From contig BCKL01000015.1 in the NCBI GenBank assembly GCA_001600635.1, forward strand, positions 186,001 through 250,000: a stretch of 64,000 nucleotides of DNA. Direction: 5' to 3'. The number at the start of each line of letters is the position of its first letter. Position 1 is the stretch's first letter. Both the position numbers and the translations under genes were made by a program. The notes under the pieces are model-generated. The model did not search any database. It worked only from the letters and a program-made list of their open reading frames with translations, and had not been told where the DNA came from. Source of the DNA: Leucosporidium creatinivorum (Eukaryota; Basidiomycota; Microbotryomycetes; Leucosporidiales; Leucosporidiaceae). Positions 53,683 through 64,000 of this stretch are shown here, one piece after another.

Positions 53683-56453
53683 ATGAGCAGCAACAAGGAA
53701 AAGCGTACGTATTACTCATCTCGCTCTGTATGGCTCTTAGCCCCTCGAACGAGAGCTGTAGGGCTACAGCGACGCGTGCAGCGCTCGAACGCGACGAGGC
53801 TCGAGCGTTTGTTGACTGCAGCAGGTCGGAGGCAGCTCTCGAAGGCTTGTAGCTGAGTGGGAGAGCAGAAGAAGCGCTATGCGTGCGCTGTTGAGGTGCA
53901 GGTTGTGCTCGACGGGCGTACAAAGGCGGCAGCGAGCGCACTGATGAAAGCTGACTTCTTTCTGCCCCGATACAGCCGCCAAACGAGCTCGCTCGTCTAC
54001 CCCTTCATCTGCTGACGAGGAGCACGGCGTCAAGCCCATCTCCAAGGACGGACTCGAGCTGCTGCTGTCGATGCCGCTGGACGTCGTCGCCGAAGTGAGC
54101 TCGCGGCTCTCTCTGCGCTTTGGAGACCTTAGTTGACCACTCTTCCTCACCACCGCACAGGTCTGCTCGCATCTTCCCGTCCCCGACCTCCTCAACCTCG
54201 CCCGCACATCCAAGCTCCTTCGTTCGCTTTTGCTCTCTCGACAATTCCGCCCCGTGTGGTCTCGCGCTCGCCGGGGCATGAACCTCGGGCTGCCAGACCT
54301 CCTCGAAGCCATCGACATGGACGAAATCCAGCTCGCGGTTTGGATGTTCGGAAGCGGAAAGTGTCAGGTGAGTCGACTGTCGAGCTCTGCCGAGGGCCGA
54401 GGGACGAGCTGACTCTTGTATGGCTGCAGCGCTGCAACGTCTCGAGCTGGCAAGGTACGTCGATGAGGACTTGGGAGCTCATGATTACCGAGTGCAACAA
54501 GTGCCGCGAGTCGAGGTGGGTTTGCCTTTGCTTCGGCCGAGTGCCCCTTCACTGAATGCCCATCCCTCGGCGCAGCCTCATCCCCGTCAACAAGCTCAAG
54601 CGTGGTCTCCGTGGGGGCATGGCGGACCTGCATGAATATACTCTTGACTGTGTCCCTACTTGTGCGCCATCTTGCTTGCTCTGCTCGCCGCTATCGGCTT
54701 CGCTGACCTCTCCATCCTCGCCAGACACGCCTCCCGACCCCTTCGCCTACTACGGCTACGGCTACGGATCCAGCCGCCGCAACAAGAACCCCGAGCCGAC
54801 CGTCAGCCGTCGCGACATCGTCACCAAGGTCAACGACAGGCTCAACAAGCTGCAAGAGCTCGACGAGCAGGAGACCGCCGAGCGCGCCATCCTCCAGCTT
54901 CGCGCCAAGGGCTCCACGTCCAAGAAGGCCATGGCGACCGTCTCGATCGAGTGGGATCTCGATTCGCCTCATACTGGTCGTGTGGACGCTTTCGTCGCCA
55001 AGAAGATGCAATGGCTTGAGGACTTCAAGACGGTGAGTGCTGCTCGCTGGACTCGGCGAGTAAGAGGACGGCTGGCTGACGCTCTGTCGCTTCTGCAGGA
55101 GGCGAATGCCATCAAAAAGGGAGTCAGCAAGTACGATGCTCAGCTTGCCAAGCTGGCAAGGGAGCAGGCCAGCCGCGAGAACGCCGCCAAGCGCGAGAAG
55201 GAGGCTGCGTAAGTCGCTGCTTCGCCAAGCGAGCTGGCAGGACTCGACTGAGCCTTCGCCCACATCTCACAGTCTCAAGAAAGCTATCATCGCTAGCGGA
55301 TGGACCGAAGAGCTGTACGAGGAATCGTCCTCTCAAGCCGTAGAGGGTCAAGCTGACCACCTCAACCCCTCGTGCAGCTACTACACTTGGCTCGGTTCTC
55401 GCGCCTGGAGTTCGAAGTCATCCGAGTCGACTCCTCAGAACAACCCCGAATGTGAGTCGAGCTGCCACTAATCCTCCGCGCATCGCAGCTGACGGTCGAC
55501 TCTCCCTCGCCGAATCGCAGACTGGGCCGCCGCCAAGGCTGCCGCCGAGCAGACCCTCGCTGCAAGACAGGCTCACGAGCAGCAGCAGCGAGATCGCAGT
55601 GCTCTCGAGTCGCGCCAGGCAGCTCGCAAGATGGCGGTGGCTGAGCGCTTCCGCTCGCTCCGAGACGCTGAGACAGGCGACGCGATTCACACCTTCCCTC
55701 ACATCGAGACCTTCTACCACTTCGAGAACGTCAAGCAGTTCTGGGAGAAGGACGACGGTGTCAAGCTCGACGACTCGACGTGGGCGAGCAACCTCGGCGC
55801 CGTCAAGAAGCAGATCGCCGCCTTCGTCGCGCAGAAGCGGATGGAGGTGACGAGGCAGATTCTCCTTGCCACGACGAATGCTAGCTACGCCACCCTCTCC
55901 AACTCGCCCGCCGACTATTCGCCTACCGACTACCCTTCGGTCTGGTACACTCCTGTCACCCGCCAATTCTTCCAGCCTTACAGCTCGCCGAGCCTGCGCA
56001 AGTACCCCGATGTCCTCTCGAGCACTCGCAGCACCGGCTACCGATACTCGTACAGCGCCTACAGCTACAGCTACCTCGACACCTCCCGCGAGCGCGTCCA
56101 GACGATTCGCGCCATCCTCTCGGCTGCTAGCTTGGACGAGGCGACCGCCACGGAGGCCGACCTCGACGCTCTCGGCAGCCATCTTCACTGGGTGCAGCAG
56201 CCAAAGTCGCGCAAGAAGCGCAGAGGCTCGGGCTTTACGTGGAAGCAACTCGTGAGTCGCGCTGAACCATTCTTCCCTTCTCGGCGCTGATCTGCTCGCT
56301 TCCCCCATGCAGATCACCGAGGTCGAGCAAGCTCGTCGGGGCCGAAACAAGAATCTCAACATCTCCATTACTCTCGCCCCCGACCCCAACGCCGCTCAGT
56401 CGACGAGTGCCGGAGCTGTAGATGAGGAGGGTGAGGACTCGGATGATGAATGA
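53683..56453 (+). CDS. large F-box protein
   Basis: Multi-exon gene of about 640 residues with a 22-base first exon (MSSNKEK). After a basic linker (PAKRARSSTPSS) comes the F-box: LLSMPLDVVAEVCSHLPVPD, LLNLARTSKLLRSLLLSR, QFRPVWSRARR. Next are a short helical segment (GLPDLLEAIDMDEIQLAVWM) and a Cys pair region, RCNVSSWQ ... CNKCRES ... DCVPTC, which could bind zinc. The remainder is helical and charged: VSRRDIVTKVNDRLNKLQEL, WLEDFKTEANAIKKGVSKYD, QTLAARQAHEQQQRDRS, FPHIETFYHFENVKQFWEKD. A Ser/Tyr-rich stretch (YRYSYSAYSYSYLDTS) precedes an acidic C-terminus, EEGEDSDDE. This plan is common among basidiomycete F-box proteins. Convergent with ERG25. Confidence 0.75.
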
Positions 56454-56707
56454 GGGGCGCGAGACGATGGCTTGAGGGGACGTGCACTTCGGTGTTGCTT
56501 TGCGTGTAGCTTGATATCGATCTACTTCTTCGCTTGATCCGCTGTGCGCCACAGAAATGGATTGCGAAGCAGTCGACTCAACAGCCGACGTTGCGCAGGC
56601 CTTCGCCGAGCGCGTTGACCTTCGATGAGGGCTCTCTGTTCCGCTCGAGTAGAAGCGAGAACACATCGCTAAGGTGCACTTGACTTCACTACCATGTCCA
56701 ACCCCCT

Positions 56708-58425
56708 TCACTGCTCCTTGCCTTCCTTTGATGCCAGCTGCTCGGCGGCCAGCTTCTGCTCGGCCTGGAGCTTGCGATACGCCTGTTCGAGGGACGAGGA
56801 GGGCGGGTTCAGCCTTCCGGTAAATGGAGGAGCCTGAGTGAATGCTCAGGACGTACATGAAATTTCTTGTCGGTGCCGAAAACTGCCAGAAGAGAGCGCC
56901 GAACATCAGCGCCGAACGAAGCGAATAGTCGCCTGAAGAGCTTCAAGAGACCCAGAAAAGGACGCACTCCAATCTAGATAGCGAAACGAGGATGCATAGC
57001 ACTCGACAAATCTGCAGGGCGGGGCAAGGTCAGCGCCGAGAGCTTCGCCGAAGGGGGAGCAACCGACTCGCTTCTCGTGGTGGTAGTCGTGGTGGCTATG
57101 CGGCGAGAAGTCAGTATAGTCTTTGGATGTTTTCCGAGTTCCGGACTCACCTGGCGCCACTCCACAGAGGGAAGAACTTGTTCAAAGACCAAGGGAAGTC
57201 GTAGCCGCTGTGGCTATCGATGGCCTGGAAAAGGCGAAGCGAGATCCAGACGTACTGCGAGTAAGAGTGTCAGCGCTCCCGCTCGCTGCTGAGCAAAAGG
57301 GAGAGCTCACCATCGTCAGAATGTGCATATTGCCTCCACTCCACCAGCAGTAAGCGAGAGGACCGCAAACCGTGCCCGCTCCGAGCACCAGGGTCTCAAT
57401 CGGATGAGCATACTCTGCCGCAAGTCCGAAGGGCGCCGAGTAGGTGTGGTGCAGCTTGTGAATCCGCTTGTACAAGTAGGGGTAGTGGAAGACGCGATGG
57501 CCGAAGTAGTGCCAAGCGTCCTCAAAGACGAAGAAGATGGCGATCTGTGGGAAGCTGGTCAGCAAATTTTTCTACAGGCGTCGAGAGAGCCTTAGTTGGG
57601 CCGCGCGAGCAGCGCCTTCCGTTGCCAAAGCTATCGCCGAGCTCGCGTCGCTCTTCGTTCACTCACTTACCTGGTAGACCATCTGTAGGTACGACGGTAA
57701 GGGCAAGTGATACGTCTTCATTCCTACTGCTGCTGCCATCGGGTAGAAGGCATAGATCTGGGGTAAGGAGCCGAAGCACAAAAGTTAGCCGACCCTTCTT
57801 CCCTTCTCAAGTTAGAGGACTTACTTGAGGTAGCTCGACCGTGAAGTGGACGAGAAGAACAGCTTTGGTGCATTCCCATTGCTGTTTGGCGCTCGGTAGC
57901 TTGTTCTGCGCGGGCAAAGGCAGCTGAGGTGAGCTCAGCTGCCATCGCCGAAGCGCCCTCAGGGCCCTAGCCCTCGAGCTTGAAAGTGTGGAGGGTGTCG
58001 AGGGAGGAGCAGATACTCACCGGCTGCAGCTTCCACCGTCTGAAGTAGGGCACGGCGTCGACCGCGATCCATGGGAGGCATCGGCCGAAGTAGACGAGCT
58101 GGGAACGGGGTGAAGACGGTCAGCTCTGCTTCGCGACTCGGCGTCTCAAGTGGTATGCTGAGCTACAGTTGCTCATGTTATGCAGCCATCTCTCGACACC
58201 TCTGTAGTCTGCTCGAAAGCTCACCTCATGCAGCAGGAAACTCATGATGCCCGTAGCGAGCACTGGATCCTCGAAGTACGAGTAGTAGGTGAACCACAGC
58301 CGCTCGAGAAGACCGAGCTGGGCAGGATTGATGGTGGAGTACAGAGTCTGCTGAGAGACGGATGCGGTATCGATGAAGGCAGTTGCGTTCGCCTTGAAGG
58401 CTTGGAGAAGCTCGAAGGTGGCCAT
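56708..58425 (-). CDS. ERG25: C-4 methylsterol monooxygenase ERG25
   Basis: Multi-exon gene starting [20 protein letters not shown]. Segments in order: [60 protein letters not shown], then [20 protein letters not shown] with the first His box [25 protein letters not shown] with HKLHH, and in the last third HHDYHH. These are the three histidine boxes that hold the di-iron centre of the fatty-acid-hydroxylase superfamily. Erg25 oxidises the C-4 methyl groups of 4,4-dimethylzymosterol in the endoplasmic reticulum, the step after Erg24. The last exon ([20 protein letters not shown]) is a charged helix, longer than the usual ER-retention tail and without a clear dilysine motif. Confidence 0.93.
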
Positions 58426-58856
58426 AGTCGACCGAGCAGAGACGATATGAGGGTGATGTAGGGTGCTAGGCTTGGAGAGTGCAGGAGATACTTGCAGGAA
58501 GATGAGGCAGGAGAAAGACCCTCTTCAACGACTCGAACAAAGATTCTCTTCCAACCCCCGAGCTCAGCGCCCGGCCCATCGCTACTTCTCGGGGCTTCGC
58601 TCATCTGCACCGACTGGACGCGAAGACCTCCTCCAGCTTTCGTGCGATGCTACGTGGGTGACTGAAGGAGACGGAAACGGCACCTGAGATGCAGAGAAGA
58701 CCAATCCTTCGCTCGGCTCTCGTTTGGCTGCTCTCGGCGCTGGGAAAGTCGAGTATGGCGAGTCAAAATAGTACGTGATGGCAAAACAAAGATCTACAAG
58801 GGAGAGAGAAGGGGTACTGATTGATGCGGTAAACTAAGAAAAAGGAGAAATCATCC
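58426..58856. other. intergenic region between ERG25 and the unknown disordered protein
   Basis: About 430 bases. On the minus strand this is the ERG25 promoter and, at its low-coordinate end, the 3' flank of the following gene. No gene is visible. Confidence 0.45.
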
Positions 58857-61800
58857 TCAATACCCCTCCATCTCGGCGCTGCGAAGGCTGGCGGCCGTCG
58901 CTGCCTTCTTCTTGTTGGACGAGCCAAAGTTGTAGAAGGACAGCACCTTGCTCCTCGCCTTGCTCTTCCTCCCTCCACCCAACCCTGCATCTCCCCAATC
59001 ATCGCCATCGTCGCCCGTGCCGCGAACGGAGTAGGCCGACCGAGCGCCTTGCTGATGCGCGTAGGGGAGGTTTGGCCGCTCAGGGAACGGGTAGGCGGAA
59101 GGCTCGTTGCCATAGACTTGGTGTTGACCGTTGGCTTCGGCGGGGAGGCAGGGAAGGGACTTCTGGAGGCGAGGTTGAGGAGGGCCGGGTGAGGGGAAGT
59201 TGACCTGGGAAGAAGGAACGAGGGGAGGCGGAACGTTGGTGTTGGGCGATTCGAGAATTTCGGTATCGCCAGCGCGGTCGTCGTAGGCGTAAGGCTCGGG
59301 CGAGCCAGTGCGCGGAAGGACGAGGTTGGGCGCATCAAGCGAGTCGCCGCTGAGCCGCTGCGAGGCGTTGAGTGCTCCTCCTCCGGGGTAACCGATGGGA
59401 ATGGGAGCGCGCTGCTGCTGCTTGCCCGACCGGGCTGAGCTGTACGACCCCATCGTCATGATGCTGCCTCGGTCGGCGGGGACGCCGCCTCGAGAGGAGT
59501 AGTCGCCGGCGGAGAGAGGTTGGCCCGAGGACAGGCGGAAGTGGGAAGGTGGCTGAAGGGGAGGAGGAGTGTAGGGAGGACCGCCGAACGAGTCGACGGA
59601 GGAAGTGGAGGGCGAGCGGCCGTGATAACGAGGCTCGTTGGCGAGTGCCGAGAGAGGAGGGGGAGGCGCGAGTTCGTGATCGTCGTCGTAGTCAAGCGGG
59701 ACGCGAGGGGTAGTTGGTGCTGATACCGAGCCCCCTTCTCGCTTCTTGCTGCCTCCCACCAGCTTGCTGAAGAAGCCCTTGACGCCCTTCTTCTTTGGCT
59801 TGGCCCACATCGTCTCCCGCTGGCCGTCCAGCGCTCTATCCCGCTCCTTCTCGACATGCCGATCGACCGCGGGATCCGACATCGAAGGATAGGTCTCGTA
59901 GGGCGCGCCGTAGCTCATGTGCTTGTCCATGGAAAGGCCGACGTGCATGTCCATCATCGAGCCCGACGGGGCGAACGAGGGTGCGAACGAGAGGACCGAC
60001 TGCGAGGCGCTCTGCCGGAACTTGCTCCAGACGGAACCTCGTCGCTCGTCGACGCCGAGACTCGTGCGCGCCGGCGAGACGCTCCTCGGGCTTCCAATCG
60101 AGCGAAGGTCGGTCGAGCTGCGACCGAACTTGCCAAAGCTGAAGCCTTTGATCGATGAGGAGCCTGAGCTGGGCGTAGGAGGGCCGTTGGGATCCTTGGA
60201 GCCGGGCGAGGAGAAGCGACGATTGCTGTTGGCGAGCCAGGGCTGGTCACCGTGCGAGTAGCTGCGTACGCTGGCGGCGGAGGAGGCGTAGGGAGGTTGA
60301 GGGACAGGCATGGTAGGGTAAGGTTGGAGGGAGAGGGTGGAGATGCGGGCGGGATCCTCCTGACCTCGACTCTTGCCGCGAGCGCGAGTCTGTCGGTCTT
60401 CCTGCAAACTCTCGGTGGCGAAACCGTTGGGGAGGAGGGTGGATGCTCGACTCCGACTGCTACTGATGCTGCCGAGGAAGGCGGGTGCGGATTGGCGAGC
60501 GTCGGCGACTCGGGCGGCGGAGGCGCGGTCTCGTTCGGCGGCGGTAGCCTCGCGAGCTTGTCGTTCGAGTTCGATGAGGTGGATCTGGGTTTGGAGGTAG
60601 CCTTGAAGGGTCCGCCAGCGATGAGCCGAAGCGGGAGGGTTCTGCGAAAGAGGGAGAGGTCAGCTTCGGCGATCCACTTCTCGGCTCAGCAAAAACTCAC
60701 CATGCTCGTCCAAAGCTTCAAGCTCGCCGTCGTCAACGGCTGACCTCTCCCAATCCTCTTCCTCGGCGGCACGCCATACGTCGAGCTCCTCCCACCCGCA
60801 CTCTCCCTACTCCCGCCCGCTACACCTCGCTCCAAACTCCTCCTCCTTGACCTCGTCCCCCCCGAGCTCTCCTCACTCCCCCCACCGCGATGATCCCCAC
60901 TAGTTGTCGCTCCCCCATCCTCCGCATCCCACCTCATCGCCTCCTCAAACTCGGCATCGCTCTCGCGATCCCAAATTCCCTCGCCGACGACATCGACATC
61001 GGCCATGTCCCTATCGCGCATCATGCACTCGACGCAGACCTCGGGCTGCTGGACGAGATGTGGTGGAAGTTGACCGCCGGTGGAGAGTGGTCGAGGACCG
61101 GAGTACTGCTGCTGAGGAGGGGCGTATTGGGCTGTCGGCGAACCGGCGGGGGATCCTGGACCTGTTGGTGAGGTGGGAGCGGGGCCGAGGAGTTGGTGCT
61201 GAGGTAGAGGAGGGGAGAGCGAGTTGCGAATGATGGAGTTGCGACCGACGCCGACCATGGAATGCGAGAGGTCGGAGGGGAGTTCGAAGGAAGGGCGGTC
61301 GCCGTTCGGTGCGCCGGCGCTTCCTCCTGCAATATCGCCGAGATACTGCCCGCTTGTACTACGCTGTACGCTGCTCCCCCCCAACACCTCGCTCTGATCC
61401 CCTTCGCGTCCCTTGCCCTTCGCATTGACGGCGCCGCCGCCGCTCAAGCTGGGGTAAGCGCCGTCCATCGAACTAAAGTAAGGCATCGACTCTGGTCGAC
61501 CGATACTGCTGGGACTGGCGTGAGGAGGGTAGGGTCCTCTGTCGTTGACCGAGAAGGCGGCGGCGGGAACGAACGAGGGGATGGTGGAGGACCGAGCGGA
61601 AGTGGTGGACATGCGATAGCCGGACCCGCCAGCAGTAGCGCGAGAAGACTCGCTAACGATGCGACCTCCTGGGATGCCGTAGAGAGGCGAAACGTTCGAG
61701 TCGCGTCCTCTTGAAACGATGGGATCCTCGTCGCCTTGACTGCTTCGTCGCGCCTCGACGGGAATGGGCGAGTATTGCAGCGGGAGAGCGTAGTCGCCGT

Positions 61801-62563
61801 TGGTGATGGTGTCGGAGCCACGACGTGCAGGTGGTGCTAGAGGACCTCCGGTCGAAGAGGAGGAAGTTGGAGGAGTTGGTAAGGGAACGCTCGGACGCGA
61901 GAGGGGTTGATGCGAGTAGAGGAGAGGCGATGAGGAGCGTGGCTGGTACGCAGCGGATGGAGGTTGCGGTTGCAGCGAGGAATCGGGAGGAGGTGAAGTC
62001 GAGTAGAAGGTGGATGATGGCGGGGTAGAATCGCGCGAAGGTAATGTCGGCAGCGGAGGTCGCGAAGAGCTGGGCGCTGTCGAAAGGGGAGGTAGCGGCG
62101 CGCTCGAGGTCGGCGGCGGTGATGAAGAGGATGGTCCTGCAGGCTGTTGATCTGCCTGCTCCCACTGTTGCTGCTGCAGAGGCCGCGAATCCTGCCCGCT
62201 CGTAGACGTGCCTGCGCTGCCGGGAGCTTCTGGGACACTCTCGAGGCCTCCTGCTCCACGACCGGCAGCCTGCAAGGCATACCCAGCACCTGGCGGTAGC
62301 ATACGCCCCGATTGAAGTGCTGCTGGCGGCAGGTTGGCGAGCGAAGAGCTGACCGAAGTCGTGTGGGCACGAGCGGGTTCGGAGATCCCGTTTAGAGGGA
62401 GGCCTGGCGGTGATGGTGAAGGGGTTTCTAGCTGGCGCTGAGTATGGTCGTACACCTCGCCAGGAGATGCTCCTTTCCGCTCGGCTTCGTCGTCGTCGCC
62501 GGTCGCTGGAGGGGTCGGAGGGTTGTGATGAGCGGGGAGAGGTGCATCGGCTGACATGGCCAT
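58857..62563 (-). CDS. large, mostly disordered protein of unknown function
   Basis: Two long exons, 62563-60701 and 60641-58857, about 1215 residues, starting MAMSADAPLPAHHNPPTPPA. An alternative non-ATG-supported extension exists upstream. Most of it is Ser/Pro/Gly-rich and disordered. One block looks globular and conserved: EVCVECMMRDRDMADVDVVG, GIWDRESDAEFEEAMRWDAE, then GRGQPLTTASLKLWTSMNPP across the exon junction, SAHRWRTLQGYLQTQIHLIE and LERQAREATAAERDRA, a likely coiled coil. I do not recognise the family by name. Further on, KPKKKGVKGFFSKLVGG is a basic amphipathic patch that may bind membrane or nucleic acid, and the C-terminus is SKVLSFYNFGSSNKKKAATA. The Cys-x-x-Cys pair (CVEC) may bind metal. 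No signal peptide or membrane helix is seen. Confidence 0.75.
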
Positions 62564-64000
62564 GGTAAAAGGCTCTGAGGCGAGAGCTGTCGACGAGGCT
62601 GTAAGCCTGTAGTTGAACGGACCGGTCGTCAGCGAGCAATCCTTCACCTTCGCCAGAGCTAGCCCGAGCTAGTGGTCGAGCGCGTCGTCGTGTTGGTTCC
62701 TAGGGACTGACTCTTGTGGGCTCTTTGCGAGGCTGCCTGTAGCTCTGTAGGCCGTCTGCTGTGCGCACAGGGTAGCTAGAAGCGAGCTACCCGAGCTCTC
62801 ACGCCTTTGAAGCGGCTCAAAAGCCGGCCTCTTCCTCTGGCTCTTGAGACTGGAAGCGGGGAGGGCGAAGGGTCGCGCGGGTCCAAGTTGAAGGGTGAGG
62901 CTGCTGTAGGTAGTTGGCTGCTCTAGCTGTAGCCTGATAGGTCGCTGTACTGCTGAGACGAGGCGGAAGCTGAAACGACGAGGTGAGCGGTGAGAAACAG
63001 ACCCGTTGCAAGTTGGTCGCGAGCACTTCCCTTAGCCCGGATATCTCTTGCTGGCTTATATGCAAGTCGAGCTACAGACTTTGGTACAGACTTGGTTACA
63101 GCAGATTTGGGATCTACTCAATTGATAACCTGCAGATTCTCCCCTATTTGCACCTTCTGCGAGGCTTTCCCGCGCTGCCCGAGCCGGCTGCGAAGTGCTG
63201 CCCATCATCCTCAACTCTGCACAGTGAGCTGACACGTAGCTGAGTACAACACTCGGCGTGTCTCACTCACCTACAGCCCAATCACAACCGCTGTTCACAA
63301 GGTTCTCTCCCGCTTTCGCATCCCGGCAGGAATGCCTTGCTGCGAGCTGGCGTAAGTACAAAGATCTTCATGTGACCTTTTGCCTGAACGAAGCTGTAGC
63401 AACAAAGTCCTGATGCGAGCTCTGCTCAGCTGAAGACCCGTCCCGGTGGGCGTGCTTTCCTCCTGCTCGGCGATGATTCGACTCCGGCGCGGGCCTTTCG
63501 CAGGTGACCTCGAGTCACTCTGGGCCTACCTGGGTAAGTAAGGGGGTACGCGACTCCACACGAGAACATCAGGATTGCCCTTGACTCGACAATGAAGGAA
63601 GGCTGTGGTTAGGGAAGCGGAGACCTGCTCGGCGCTGACTCGTTCGGCTCTTGAGCAGCATGCGCGCTACATGAAGCTCCGTAGGGAAGCCGCTCAGGTA
63701 GCGGAGTCCCGTGTACATGTATCACACGCTCTTCGACTGCCTGAAACCTCCCTTTCATTCGCCAGTACGGCTTCAGACCATCGCCGAGCTCCCTCTCTTC
63801 GCCCCTTAGGCCACGAGATCAACTTCCCCTCAATCCCATACAGAATCTACCTCTTTCTCGTCCGTTCCTGCACATCTGTATCCCTACAACCTTTCTAGCC
63901 GTCTTCTTGCACCGCCAGACCTCCCTTCAACCCGCTCGTCGCTCGGACGTCTCCGCCGCCCAGCCGAGCGCCGTCTGCCTTCCTAAAGCTCGGACCACAT
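62564..64000. other. upstream region of the disordered-protein gene; no recognised gene to the window end
   Basis: Only short frames occur (for example 62817-63065 on minus and 63605-63898 on plus), none with a recognisable domain. Plus-strand intron-like signals are present, such as CTCGGCGCTGAC at about 63629-63640 and TACCTG|GTAAGT-like sequence near 63530. A gene on the plus strand may begin beyond about 63900, with the present stretch as its spliced 5' leader. I can support no coding exon. Confidence 0.45.

Overview
This is a gene-dense, GC-rich nuclear window from a fungus. Nearly every gene is broken by short GT-AG introns, mostly 50-100 nt, with a CTGAC-type branch site close to a CAG/TAG acceptor. 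Gene content (ERG24, ERG25, TFIIH SSL1, RAI1/DXO, TAN1, RPL7, a VTC1-like protein, a CLASP-type TOG protein, F-box proteins) together with intron density and base composition suggests a basidiomycete yeast of the Pucciniomycotina (Rhodotorula/Leucosporidium/Microbotryomycetes type). That placement is an inference. A run of ambiguous bases at 5382-5496 marks a draft assembly. I saw no rRNA gene, tRNA gene, CRISPR array, retroelement or DNA transposon.

Layout. 1-9 kb: no recognised gene in the first kilobase, then a hexose transporter (-) with a long upstream region, an F-box-like/LRR gene (-) and the decapping nuclease RAI1 (+). 9.3-14 kb: a CLASP-family TOG gene with a very long disordered tail. 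14.3-19 kb: a short unknown gene, TFIIH SSL1 (-) and TAN1 (+) read from a shared 124-bp promoter. 19.1-24.3 kb: a large inverted duplication. Two 1.34-kb arms each carry a small three-exon gene for the same 123-residue protein, and the 2.5-kb spacer holds a VTC1-like gene. 24.6-29.4 kb: MEMO1 homologue, a secreted aldo-keto reductase, and a CENP-Q-like gene (-). 30-33 kb: two F-box/LRR genes in tandem. 33.2-34.8 kb: a tail-anchored protein that may be PEX26-like (-). 35.2-38.1 kb: two tandem DUF1917/BLES03 genes. 38.4-41.3 kb: a truncated, opposite-strand copy of the CLASP tail. 41.4-47.7 kb: a small helical-repeat gene (-), a GFD2-like DEDD-exonuclease-fold gene (+) and a PPR-like mitochondrial gene (-). 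47.9-58.4 kb: ERG24 (+), RPL7 (+), a small SET-domain gene (+), a large F-box gene (+) and ERG25 (-). 58.9-62.6 kb: a large, mostly disordered protein of unknown function (-).

Functional themes are housekeeping: sterol synthesis (ERG24, ERG25), RNA processing and modification (RAI1, TAN1, GFD2-like), transcription and repair (SSL1), translation (RPL7), microtubules and kinetochore (CLASP, CENP-Q-like) and ubiquitin targeting (four F-box genes). The parts most worth a second look are the inverted duplication with identical proteins but only silent exon-2 differences, the CLASP-tail duplicate, the recurring TCGGCG-CTGAC intron signal, the tiny first exons ending at start-proximal introns, and a possible box C/D snoRNA in an RPL7 intron.
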